This document shows, piece after piece, positions 1 to 7,943 of a stretch of DNA of 64,000 nt. The notes beneath the pieces are model-generated. The model did no database searches and was not told the origin of the DNA. It saw only the letters and a list, made by a program, of their open reading frames with translations. A program made the translations under genes and the position numbers. The stretch spans positions 951,001 through 1,015,000 of the forward strand of contig NZ_CP086235.1 of the NCBI RefSeq assembly GCF_023612095.1, read 5' to 3'. This DNA comes from Cytobacillus firmus. GTDB taxonomy: Bacteria; Bacillota; Bacilli; Bacillales; Cytobacillaceae. Every line of letters begins with the position of its first letter. Position 1 is the first letter of the stretch.

Positions 1-180
1 ATGTCCACGCATGTTCTGGATACGGCAGAGAAAGTATGCAGCCGCTTCTTAATTGTGCATGAGGGGCAGTTGAAGGCTTCAGGCACAATATCTGATATCA
101 GGGAGAAATGCAATCTTCCCGCTGGGTCACTTTATGAATGTTTTCATCAGATCGCAGAGGGAAACGGCAATGAAAAGTAA
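1..180 (+). CDS. ythP: ABC transporter ATP-binding protein, C-terminal end (YthP-like, partial)
   Basis: The last 59 codons of an ATPase whose start lies outside the window. The visible part begins inside STHVLDTAE, the switch (H-loop) region of ABC ATPases, with the switch histidine at visible residue 4, followed by a typical end with FLIVHEGQL. The stop overlaps the start of the next gene, a membrane permease, by 11 bases, so the two are translationally coupled and form one exporter of the EcsAB type. By gene order this is YthP. The substrate is unknown. The family is certain from the motif; the symbol rests on synteny. Confidence 0.85.
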   Translation: MSTHVLDTAEKVCSRFLIVHEGQLKASGTISDIREKCNLPAGSLYECFHQIAEGNGNEK

Positions 181-1348
181 CTCTCTCTTCCTCAGAAGGC
201 TAATAAACAGCTGGAGTTACCAGTTTGGTATTTTCCGTTCCATTGCCGATTGGACCATCATGGTCTATCTCATTGTTCCGGGAACTGTCATCTTTGGAAT
301 GAACTATCGCTCCTGGTGGCTGGAAACTCCGGAATGGATGGCTGGCATGCCATTGTTTCTCCTTTTCTTTCTGTTCTATATTTTTTCATGGATTGGAAAT
401 TTCCGCCCATTTGTATTAGAGGCAGATAAGGTATTTCTGGTAAAAAATAAGACCCTCTTTATGGGAATGAGAAAATGGGGATTTGGTTACTCACTAATCT
501 TTCAGGCAATCAGTACAGCAGCAATGATTGCTATTTTTCTTCCTTTTTTAAAGAACAGATATCTTTTAGATTGGGGCCAAATCGCTGTCATGCTGCTCTT
601 TTTCATCTCACTGAAATGGTCTATTATGACAGTTTCTTATTTTTTGAAAAGGATTGAAGGGAAATTTAAAAGATATGTGGTCACCTTTGTGCTGTTTGTA
701 CTCTTAAGCTGGTTCAGCCAGCTTGTATATTCACTCTGGTCTATCGGTGCAGACTTTCCGGTTATAATTGCATCAGCATTGCTGATTTCCGGCGCACTTA
801 TAAGAGCTTCCCGGCTGCTGAAAAAAATCTCGGCCTTAGAGTTTGAGGTCATGCTTGAACAAGAAGAAAAAACAAAGTATATAAAATGGATATTTATGAT
901 GGCTCCTGATCTGGAAAAGCCGGTTGTTTATATGCGGACAAAACCGCTATTATTCAGAAACTCCAGAAGGGTCTTTAATAAGAGAACACCCATAACGGGA
1001 CTGGCGGAATTATTTTTAAAGATTTTTATTCGAAACCCCTCGTATATTTTCGGTTATTTTCAAATCATTTCCGTGAGCGCTGCCGGCATTCTTCTTATAC
1101 CGCCTTTATGGATAAAGGTAATTGTATCAGGTGTCTTTCTTTTCCTGATGTATTCCTGGCTCTCTCTTACTTGGGATAAAGCCATTATGTCTCACCCCTT
1201 TACTAAAAAATACAGTGAAAAGGATTTTTACTTTACTGCGAGAAATAGGACGGTCTTAGCCCTTTTTCTCCTCTCCATTTTACTGTTAGGGCTATTTTTA
1301 GGCGCATCAACGCTAATCTTGGCAAGATTCAGCTTTCCTGGTGCATAA
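170..1348 (+). CDS. ythQ: ABC transporter permease, EcsB-like (YthQ)
   Basis: A 392-residue integral membrane protein with about eight to ten hydrophobic segments spread over its whole length and basic loops between them, as in the EcsB permease family. It would form the channel for the ATPase encoded just upstream. The ATG at 170 is chosen because it overlaps the ATPase stop by 11 bases. An in-frame ATG at 134 would extend it inside the upstream gene and add a hydrophilic stretch absent from this family. B. subtilis has ythP-ythQ directly before the peptidase gene ytjP, as here. Substrate unknown. Confidence 0.85.
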   Translation: MKSNSLFLRRLINSWSYQFGIFRSIADWTIMVYLIVPGTVIFGMNYRSWWLETPEWMAGMPLFLLFFLFYIFSWIGNFRPFVLEADKVFLVKNKTLFMGMRKWGFGYSLIFQAISTAAMIAIFLPFLKNRYLLDWGQIAVMLLFFISLKWSIMTVSYFLKRIEGKFKRYVVTFVLFVLLSWFSQLVYSLWSIGADFPVIIASALLISGALIRASRLLKKISALEFEVMLEQEEKTKYIKWIFMMAPDLEKPVVYMRTKPLLFRNSRRVFNKRTPITGLAELFLKIFIRNPSYIFGYFQIISVSAAGILLIPPLWIKVIVSGVFLFLMYSWLSLTWDKAIMSHPFTKKYSEKDFYFTARNRTVLALFLLSILLLGLFLGASTLILARFSFPGA

Positions 1349-1401
1349 TAAATGTATGTTTTATTAAACGGTCCCATAAGCAAAAGGCGGACAAAGTGGG
1401 T

Positions 1402-1438
1402 TATAATGGGGAAATCATAAGTGTTCAAGTCAAGGAGG
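1402..1438 (+). promoter_or_regulatory. Probable -10 box and ribosome binding site of pepV
   Basis: A TATAAT hexamer lies at 1402-1407 and a strong AAGGAGG at 1432-1438, seven bases before the ATG at 1446. No good -35 box is visible 17 bases upstream, so the promoter is only probable. Confidence 0.4.
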
Positions 1439-1445
1439 CAACTGT

Positions 1446-2864
1446 ATGAACGTATTGGATTGGCAAAAAGAGGTTAATAAGAGAAAAGATGAATTAATTA
1501 AGGATACTCAAAACCTTTTGAGAATCAGAAGTCTGCTGGACGAAGAGAATGCAACAGATGAGGCTCCCCTTGGGGAAGGGGTAAAAGAAGCGCTCGATTT
1601 CATGCTTGCACTTGGTGAAAAGGATGGATTCACTGCAAAAAACGTCGGCAGCCTGGCTGGTCATCTGGAATTCGGCGAAGGCGAAGAAATTGTTGGAGTA
1701 CTTTGTCACGTTGACGTGGTTCCTGAAGGGGATGGATGGACTAGCGATCCTTTTGGTGCAGAAATCCGCGATGGAAAGATCTTTGCCAGAGGGGCAATTG
1801 ATGATAAAGGCCCAACAATGGCAGCTTATTATGCCATGAAGATTGTAAAAGAATTGGGGCTGCCATTAAGCAAACGGGTGCGAATGATTATCGGAACAGA
1901 TGAAGAAAGCGACTGGCGCTGTGTTGAGCATTATTTCAAACACGAAGAAATGCCTTCAATTGGATTTGCTCCGGATGCAGATTTCCCAATTATTTATGCT
2001 GAAAAAGGCATCTCTGATTTTGATCTTGTTCAAACTGGATACACCGAAGAAGCAGACAGAGAAGTATTGGCAGAGGTTGTCTATTTCCAGGCAGGAAGAA
2101 GATATAACATGGTTCCTGATTTTGCAAAAGCAAGTCTTGTGGTTCACCTTGAACATACAGAAGTGGTGCAAAGGTATATTAATTTCCTGAAAAAGACAGA
2201 ACTTGAAGGCAAGTATTACATAGATAATGGCGAACTGATCCTGGAACTTCAAGGAATTTCGGCTCATGGGATGGAGCCTGATAATGGGAAAAATGCCGGT
2301 ATACTGATGGCATCATTCCTGGCGTCTCTTCAGCTGGATGAGAAGGCATGCCAATATTTTCAGTTTGTATCACAATACTTATGTGATGATTCCAGAGGGA
2401 GAAAACTTGGCATTGCCTGCACGGATGATATTACAGGCGACTTAACCATCAATGTAGGCAAACTTTCATATACGAAGGAAAATGGCGGCCGTTTAGGCTT
2501 TAATGTACGCTATCCCGTTACAAATGATATGGGAGAAACGAAAAACAAGCTTGAGTCTCTAATCGAAAACAAACATTTCAGATTGGAGAATTTTTCGGAT
2601 GCCAAGCCTCATCATGTCGAAGAAGATGATGTTTTGATTCAAACACTGAAAAAAGTATATGAACAGCAGACTGGCGATAAGGCAGAGCTTTTATCCATTG
2701 GCGGGGGGACATATGCACGCTCATTAAAGTCAGGAGTTGCATTTGGCCCGCTCTTCCCAGGCAGGGAAGATGTCGCACATCAAAAAGATGAATATATGTT
2801 TATTGAGGATTTGTTAAAGGCAGCAGCCATTTATGCACAGGCGATTTATGAACTTGCGAAATAA
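1446..2864 (+). CDS. ytjP: Dipeptidase PepV-like (M20 family, YtjP)
   Basis: A 472-residue cytoplasmic zinc dipeptidase of the M20 family, which cleaves dipeptides, including ones with an N-terminal D-residue or beta-alanine. The metal-site motifs are in order: CHVDVVPEGDGW with H88 and catalytic D90, AIDDKGP with bridging D120, DEES with E153/E154, and a late histidine in EDVAHQKDE. The length matches Lactobacillus PepV and B. subtilis YtjP. The AAGGAGG supports the start. A D-amino-acid transaminase gene follows 84 bases downstream, which would suit joint recycling of peptides containing D-alanine; that link is an inference. Confidence 0.95.
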   Translation: MNVLDWQKEVNKRKDELIKDTQNLLRIRSLLDEENATDEAPLGEGVKEALDFMLALGEKDGFTAKNVGSLAGHLEFGEGEEIVGVLCHVDVVPEGDGWTSDPFGAEIRDGKIFARGAIDDKGPTMAAYYAMKIVKELGLPLSKRVRMIIGTDEESDWRCVEHYFKHEEMPSIGFAPDADFPIIYAEKGISDFDLVQTGYTEEADREVLAEVVYFQAGRRYNMVPDFAKASLVVHLEHTEVVQRYINFLKKTELEGKYYIDNGELILELQGISAHGMEPDNGKNAGILMASFLASLQLDEKACQYFQFVSQYLCDDSRGRKLGIACTDDITGDLTINVGKLSYTKENGGRLGFNVRYPVTNDMGETKNKLESLIENKHFRLENFSDAKPHHVEEDDVLIQTLKKVYEQQTGDKAELLSIGGGTYARSLKSGVAFGPLFPGREDVAHQKDEYMFIEDLLKAAAIYAQAIYELAK

Positions 2865-2948
2865 CTTTGAAACCTGATATGATGGCTGAAAGATTTTTCA
2901 TACAGCTAATAGATAGACAAACAAATCATATACAGGGAGTGGCAGAAA

Positions 2949-3818
2949 ATGGAATATGTCATTTTGAATGGTGACTTGATCGAACGCTCAGAAGCGAAAG
3001 TGGATATCGAGGACCGGGGCTATCAATTTGGTGATGGCGTCTATGAAGTAATCCGCATCTATAACGGAAAAATGTTTACGGCAGATGAGCATCTTGAAAG
3101 GCTGCTTGAAAGCGGCCGGAAAATAGAGCTGAGCATTCCTTATTCCAAGGATCAGCTTAAACAGATGATTATAGAGATGATTGAGAGAAACAATCTTGAA
3201 CTGGGTATTGTTTATATGCAATTTTCCAGGGGGACTTCTCCTAGAAACCATGCATATCCTGGTGCAGATGTTTCACCGGTGCTTACCGCCTACACCCGTG
3301 AAACCACAAGGCCGGTTGAATCAATGAGAAATGGCGTTAAAGCTATTCTCATTGAAGACATCCGCTGGCTGCGATGTGATATAAAGAGCCTGAATTTGCT
3401 GGGCAACATCATGGCGAAGCAAAAAGCAGCCCAATCCGGCTGCTTTGAAGCCATTCAGCATCGCGGGGATACAGTGACTGAGGGAAGTTCTTCCAATATA
3501 GCCATAGTAAAGGATGGAACACTTTATACACACCCTGCAACAAATTTGATCCTAAATGGCATTACCCGCCGCAAGATCAATGAGATCTGCAGGGAAAATG
3601 GAATAGCACTTGAAGAGTCAGCTTTTACTAAGGAAGATTTACTGTCCGCAGATGAAGTCTTTATGTCCAGCACCTCAGCTGAAGTTACTCCGATTATCGA
3701 GATTGAAGGAAAGCTGATTGGAAATGGAAGTCCAGGCCCTATCACAAATAAATTACAAAACCTTTTTGAAGAGGCTATTGAAAAACAGTGCGGCAGTTTG
3801 ACTGATAAAATCAGGTAA
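2949..3818 (+). CDS. dat: D-alanine aminotransferase (D-amino-acid transaminase)
   Basis: A fold-type IV PLP aminotransferase of 289 residues that interconverts D-alanine and 2-oxoglutarate with pyruvate and D-glutamate, supplying D-amino acids for the cell wall. The N-terminus has the family pattern DRGYQFGDGVYEV. The PLP lysine is K146 in DIKSLNLLGN, one residue off K145 of the well-studied Bacillus sp. YM-1 enzyme, and E178 in TVTEGSSSN matches the glutamate that contacts the cofactor pyridine nitrogen. It is preceded by AGGGAG. In B. subtilis the equivalent gene lies elsewhere, so this is an insertion relative to that gene order. Confidence 0.93.
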   Translation: MEYVILNGDLIERSEAKVDIEDRGYQFGDGVYEVIRIYNGKMFTADEHLERLLESGRKIELSIPYSKDQLKQMIIEMIERNNLELGIVYMQFSRGTSPRNHAYPGADVSPVLTAYTRETTRPVESMRNGVKAILIEDIRWLRCDIKSLNLLGNIMAKQKAAQSGCFEAIQHRGDTVTEGSSSNIAIVKDGTLYTHPATNLILNGITRRKINEICRENGIALEESAFTKEDLLSADEVFMSSTSAEVTPIIEIEGKLIGNGSPGPITNKLQNLFEEAIEKQCGSLTDKIR

Positions 3819-3830
3819 TTCTTAAACGAA

Positions 3831-3862
3831 AGACCCCAGGAATATTTCCTGGGGTCTCTTAC
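3831..3862. terminator. Bidirectional terminator between dat and ytkP
   Basis: A perfect 12-base stem (3831-3842 with 3846-3857) around a 3-base loop, A-rich on the left and ending TCTT on the right, between two convergent genes. Confidence 0.9.
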
Positions 3863-3868
3863 CTTAGC

Positions 3869-4801
3869 TTATTCAAACTGAAACAGATCGCTTGAAAGAT
3901 ATCTCTCTCCAGTATCGCAAACGATGAATACGACAACATCGTCCGGCTTTAGCCTTTTTGCAACCTGGATGGCGGCATAGCAGGCAGCTCCTGAAGAAGG
4001 ACCGACTAATATCCCTTCTTCTCTTGCCATTCTGCGTGTTGTATCATATGCTTCTTCGTCTTTGATTTGATGGATTTCATCATAAACATCGGTATTGAGA
4101 ATTTCAGGAACAAATCCCGGACTTGTGCCGACAAGCTTGTGCCTGCCAGGCTTTCCGCCTGATAGGACGGGCGAGCCTTTTGGCTCCACTACATGCACTT
4201 CCAACCCCGTATAATGCTCTTTCAGAACTTCACCTGTGCCGGTAATCGTGCCGCCCGTACCTGCCGTGGCAACGAAGGCAGACAATGGTTTGCCGATTTC
4301 CTTCATAGCCTCAATAATTTCGATGGCAGTTGAGTGACGGTGTGCATCAGGGTTAGCGTTATTTTCAAATTGCATCGGCACAAAGCTGTTTGGAATTTCC
4401 CCAGCCAGTTCATTAGCCTTTTTAATAGCACCGGGCATTTTGTCATCACCAGGGGTCAGGACAACTTCTGCTCCATATGCTTTCAAAAGGTTGATGCGCT
4501 CTGCCGTCATAGTATCAGGCATAACCAGAATGGCCTTATAGCCGCGGGCTGCTGCATTCATTGCCAGCCCAATGCCGGTGTTCCCGCTTGTCGGTTCAAT
4601 AATGGTTGAACCAGGTTTTAATTTGCCTGCTTTCTCCGCTTCGATAATCATATTATATGCCGCGCGGTCTTTTACACTGCGGCTTGGATTGTAGAATTCA
4701 AGCTTTGCATAAATGCTTGCGCCATTTTCAGGTGCCAGCTTATTTAATTTTACAAGTGGAGTATCTCCAATTAAGTCCGCAAGATTGTTGACAACTTTCA
4801 T
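3869..4801 (-). CDS. ytkP: Cysteine synthase family protein (YtkP)
   Basis: A 310-residue fold-type II PLP enzyme of the O-acetylserine sulfhydrylase family, which makes cysteine from O-acetylserine and sulfide. The PLP lysine is K44 in RSVKDRAA, the substrate loop is TSGNTG (71-76), and the phosphate-binding glycine loop is GTGGTITGTG. The C-terminal region has the usual GPSSGAA serine that contacts the pyridine nitrogen. Gene order makes it YtkP, whose exact substrate in B. subtilis is not settled as far as I know, so a paralogous role is possible. It is convergent with dat; the sequence just upstream of its start is a dispersed repeat. Confidence 0.9.
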   Translation of the reverse strand: MKVVNNLADLIGDTPLVKLNKLAPENGASIYAKLEFYNPSRSVKDRAAYNMIIEAEKAGKLKPGSTIIEPTSGNTGIGLAMNAAARGYKAILVMPDTMTAERINLLKAYGAEVVLTPGDDKMPGAIKKANELAGEIPNSFVPMQFENNANPDAHRHSTAIEIIEAMKEIGKPLSAFVATAGTGGTITGTGEVLKEHYTGLEVHVVEPKGSPVLSGGKPGRHKLVGTSPGFVPEILNTDVYDEIHQIKDEEAYDTTRRMAREEGILVGPSSGAACYAAIQVAKRLKPDDVVVFIVCDTGERYLSSDLFQFE

Positions 4802-4825
4802 CTGACTCTCCCTTTCAAAAATGAC

Positions 4826-5062
4826 TTTATTTAAGGCTGTTTTCTAAAGGTTTGTTGCTTTTTGTTTTTATTTACTGAGTTGATTGCAGCGGAAGGTGCG
4901 AGACTCCTGCGGGAGTAGCGGGACAGGTGAGACCCCGCAGACGCGGAGCGTTGAGGAGGCTCACCGCCCGCCCCGCGGAAAGCGAGCAGCCTGGAGCGGA
5001 AATCAACGGACAACATTGATAGGCCAAAAACAACAATAAATACGAAAAAAGCCTTATTTAAT
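4826..5062. repeat. GC-rich palindromic dispersed repeat, copy 1
   Basis: A GC-rich core (about 4880-5012) made of nested hairpins such as ACTCC/GGAGT and GGTGAG/CTCACC, bounded by GTTGATT and AATCAAC. It lies within AT-rich outer arms that form a longer inverted repeat (AAGGCTGTTTTC on the left, GAAAAAAGCCTT on the right). The same core recurs at 47851 and 54863. It begins 25 bases upstream of the ytkP start, so it forms that gene's upstream region. The small open frame that can be read on its minus strand recurs only because the repeat does. Confidence 0.9.
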
Positions 5063-5300
5063 AACAAGGAAGTTTACTCTATAGAACTATTATCTTTGTT
5101 ATTTTATGTCAATTTGTTTAATTTCATCCTGATAAAGGAAATCTATATCTATCCGTATTATATCCATCATACTAAAACAGACTATTCCAATCAAATCAAA
5201 AGGAATTAGAAGGGATACAAAAATAAGAGAACAAACAGAAAGTATCTGCCAATTTTAACAGATGTTTGTTAAAATAAGTGGAAATATGGAGGAATATCAA
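5063..5300. other. AT-rich spacer upstream of ytlP
   Basis: About 240 bases between repeat copy 1 and ytlP. It must hold the ytlP promoter, but I see no well-matched -35/-10 pair. GGAGG at 5288-5292 is the ytlP ribosome binding site. Confidence 0.5.
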
Positions 5301-5879
5301 GTGTCTAAACAAATGAATGCTCATTTTTTCTTTGCGGTGAAATTGCCGGAAGAAACAAAGGAAAAGTTGAAGGAATATATGGAATGTGTAAGTCTCAAAC
5401 TGCCTTTTAGCCGCTGGGTTCACCATGAGGATTATCATATTACATTAGCATTTCTGGGATCGGCCCCTGAAGACAAACTGCAGAAAGCTGTCAGGCTTGC
5501 AGCTGACTCGATCAGAAACGAAAAATGTTTTAGGCTGCAAATATACAAACTTGGCGTATTCGGAAAACAAGACGCGCCAAGAATTTTCTGGTGTGGAACA
5601 CAGCAGGACATGCATCTTCAAGACTTAAGATTGAAGGTATATTCAGCCTGTCAGGAAGCGGGATTTGAGCTGGAGACAAGACCGTTTAAGCCACATATCA
5701 CCATGGCAAGAAAATGGGCCGGCACTGGTCCATTTCAGCAAAGTCTGCTCGATGTTAACAGTCCATTTAAAGACGGGCACCTTGAGTTTGAGGCTTCAGA
5801 AGTTGTTCTATATCAAACTCATCTGGATAAATCGCCGAAATATGAAAGCATTGCCATCTTTCCGCTATTGGCGGAATAA
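5301..5879 (+). CDS. thpR: RNA 2',3'-cyclic phosphodiesterase (2H family, YtlP/ThpR)
   Basis: A 192-residue 2H phosphoesterase of the LigT/ThpR group, which opens 2',3'-cyclic phosphates on RNA ends. Both catalytic HxT motifs are present, DYHITLAFLG in the first half and FKPHITMARK in the second, at the normal spacing. The start is set at GTG 5301 because GGAGG at 5288-5292 lies eight bases before it; an upstream in-frame ATG at 5262 has no ribosome binding site. It heads a run of same-strand genes ytlP-ytlQ-ytlR-amyX as in B. subtilis. Confidence 0.88.
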   Translation: MSKQMNAHFFFAVKLPEETKEKLKEYMECVSLKLPFSRWVHHEDYHITLAFLGSAPEDKLQKAVRLAADSIRNEKCFRLQIYKLGVFGKQDAPRIFWCGTQQDMHLQDLRLKVYSACQEAGFELETRPFKPHITMARKWAGTGPFQQSLLDVNSPFKDGHLEFEASEVVLYQTHLDKSPKYESIAIFPLLAE

Positions 5880-5944
5880 AATAATTACATACTTAAACAG
5901 TAAATGATAGATAGAAAGTTATTTACGAAAGCAGGGCTAGGAGA

Positions 5945-6922
5945 ATGGGACAGTTAATTAAATTGCAGGATTATGTATCACGTTACCAGCAGGACATTTT
6001 TGTTTATCCTTCCCGTTTTGTCAGGCTGAAAAAACAGCAGTGGGATAAATGGCATAAAGCGTGGGAATCAAATGAATCCTTTACCCCGCAATCCGTGCAG
6101 CATGATACTGCGGGCACAGCGGACTGGTCCGGTGAAGAAAAAGAGCCGCTGGTGGAAAAACTAAAGGGGTTATTAAAAAGGGGCAGGAATGAAGAATATG
6201 AGCAATATGATCCTATCGAAAATAAAGTGAAAAAGGAGGAAGATGTGCTTGAATTTGAAGCCTCCTTTGCTGTACGTCCAGAAACAATTGAGAATCTAAA
6301 ACACCAGTTTCTGGACCAGCTTTACCGGTTCCAGATGAAATGGGCAACCTCCACACTAACGGAAAAATCATTTCCCGATAAGCACTACTATTATGATGAA
6401 AAGCTGAAGTATTTTCTGCAGAGATATCCGGATACGTATCTTGTCATGTATAATCCGATCTTTTTATTGAAAAGGGCTCCGGTTGAAACAGAAATTATTG
6501 TCATAGGACCGACAGAGGTATGGTGCATCAGCTTTTTGGAGCAGGAGGATTCGGCGGTATTCACAGGTTCAAAGGATAGATTCTGGACAAAAAAGGGAAA
6601 AGGGGAAGAAAAAAAAGTTCTGAATCCGCTGCTTGCATTAAATAGAACAGAAAAAATTATCCGAAAAATATTTGAAATTCATTCTATTGAATTGCCGGTT
6701 AAAAAAGCTGTACTTACGCGAAATGGCTATATTGATTATCCTGCAGCACCGGCAGATGTGCAGCTGGTCGAGAAAAGGACCTATGATCAATGGTTTCAGG
6801 CAATGAGAAGTCAGCGTTCTCCCCTCAAGCATGCTCAATTAAAAGGAGCACAGGCATTGCTTCAATATTGTCAGACTGCATCAGTCAAAAGACTGGAGTG
6901 GGAGAATCGGAATGAATCCTGA
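5945..6922 (+). CDS. ytlQ: Conserved protein of unknown function (YtlQ-like)
   Basis: A 325-residue soluble protein that I identify as YtlQ only from its place between ytlP and ytlR. The first 110 residues are charged and probably partly disordered, with a K/E-rich linker. The second half (about 150-290) alternates predicted strands and helices, with ETEIIVIGPTEVWCISFLE followed by a later KKAVLTRNGYID strand. That arrangement recalls nuclease-related (NERD-type) folds, but no clear catalytic D-ExK set is visible. Its last 11 bases overlap ytlR, implying coupled translation. No function is assigned. Confidence 0.75.
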   Translation: MGQLIKLQDYVSRYQQDIFVYPSRFVRLKKQQWDKWHKAWESNESFTPQSVQHDTAGTADWSGEEKEPLVEKLKGLLKRGRNEEYEQYDPIENKVKKEEDVLEFEASFAVRPETIENLKHQFLDQLYRFQMKWATSTLTEKSFPDKHYYYDEKLKYFLQRYPDTYLVMYNPIFLLKRAPVETEIIVIGPTEVWCISFLEQEDSAVFTGSKDRFWTKKGKGEEKKVLNPLLALNRTEKIIRKIFEIHSIELPVKKAVLTRNGYIDYPAAPADVQLVEKRTYDQWFQAMRSQRSPLKHAQLKGAQALLQYCQTASVKRLEWENRNES

Positions 6923-7877
6923 AACGTTCCACGGGGATAAACCACTTATGTTCATTATTAATCCGCAGGCGAAAAATGGCTATTGCCTTAAAGTCTGGGG
7001 AAAGGTTGAGCAGATGCTGAAAGAGAAAAATATCTCGTACTCCGCAGTTAGGACAGAATACCGCGGCCATGCCAGGGAATTGGCAAAGATTTATATAGAA
7101 CAGGCAGGCGGACAAAGATTGTATCTTGTTGCTGTGGGCGGAGACGGAACGGTTCATGAAGTAATGAATGGCGCGGCGGGTCATCAGAATGTGACTGTCG
7201 GGTTTATTCCAGGAGGGTCCGGGAACGACTTCTCGCGGGGCTTTGATATCCCTAAAGACCCTGGGGAATCTTTAACCGCAATACTTAAGGGAATTAGTCA
7301 TTCTGTGAAGGCCGATATCGGAATGATTAGACACACAGATGGGAAAACAACATATTTTATTAATAATATGGGTGCAGGATTTGATGCACTGATTTCCCGG
7401 AAAGTAAACAATTCAAAGATCAAGGGTATCCTGAATCAGCTTTCTCTGGGCAAATTTGTATACGCTCTCTTTCTTATAAAAGAGCTGTTTTTCTATAAAT
7501 GCTCTGATCTTGAAATCATCATTGACGAAAAAAAACATCAAATAAGGTCAGCCTGGTTTATCACTATTTCCAATCAGCCATTCTACGGAGGCGGTATGAA
7601 GATTTCTCCGGATGCAAACCCTTTTGATGGAATTCTAAATGTTACGGTAGTCCACAATATATCCAGGATTAAACTTTTGTTTGTATTTGCCTCTGTCTTC
7701 AAGGGGAGACATATAGGATTTAAAGAAGTCGCAATCCTGCAGGGCAAAAATATCAGCATTCGTTCTTCACACCCCATCCCTGCCCACGCAGATGGCGAGG
7801 TTCTGGACAGCACACCGATTTCAGCATCTGTTTGCCCGGAATTCATTTCAATAATTAAAGGATATGTTAAAGGATAG
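6912..7877 (+). CDS. ytlR: Lipid kinase of the diacylglycerol kinase family (YtlR)
   Basis: A 321-residue member of the DgkB/YegS/BmrU lipid kinase family. The nucleotide-binding signature VAVGGDGTVHEVMNG is at about residues 73-87 and a second family motif, GGSGNDFSRG, near 97-106. The C-terminal half is the beta-rich lipid-binding domain. These enzymes phosphorylate diacylglycerol or related lipids on the inner membrane face. The ATG lies within the end of ytlQ (11-base overlap). Which lipid it uses cannot be told from sequence. Confidence 0.88.
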   Translation: MNPETFHGDKPLMFIINPQAKNGYCLKVWGKVEQMLKEKNISYSAVRTEYRGHARELAKIYIEQAGGQRLYLVAVGGDGTVHEVMNGAAGHQNVTVGFIPGGSGNDFSRGFDIPKDPGESLTAILKGISHSVKADIGMIRHTDGKTTYFINNMGAGFDALISRKVNNSKIKGILNQLSLGKFVYALFLIKELFFYKCSDLEIIIDEKKHQIRSAWFITISNQPFYGGGMKISPDANPFDGILNVTVVHNISRIKLLFVFASVFKGRHIGFKEVAILQGKNISIRSSHPIPAHADGEVLDSTPISASVCPEFISIIKGYVKG

Positions 7878-7943
7878 TGATGATTTTTAGGAGAGAGCTG
7901 CTCTTAAATTACCGTCCTACAAAGCAAAGGAGCTGAGTTCGGA

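Noticed and set aside
4831..5067. Small open frames on the minus strand with MLSVDFRSRLLAFRGAGG-like translation, at three places
   Set aside because: They occur only because the GC-rich repeat is copied; they have no ribosome binding site and no independent conservation.
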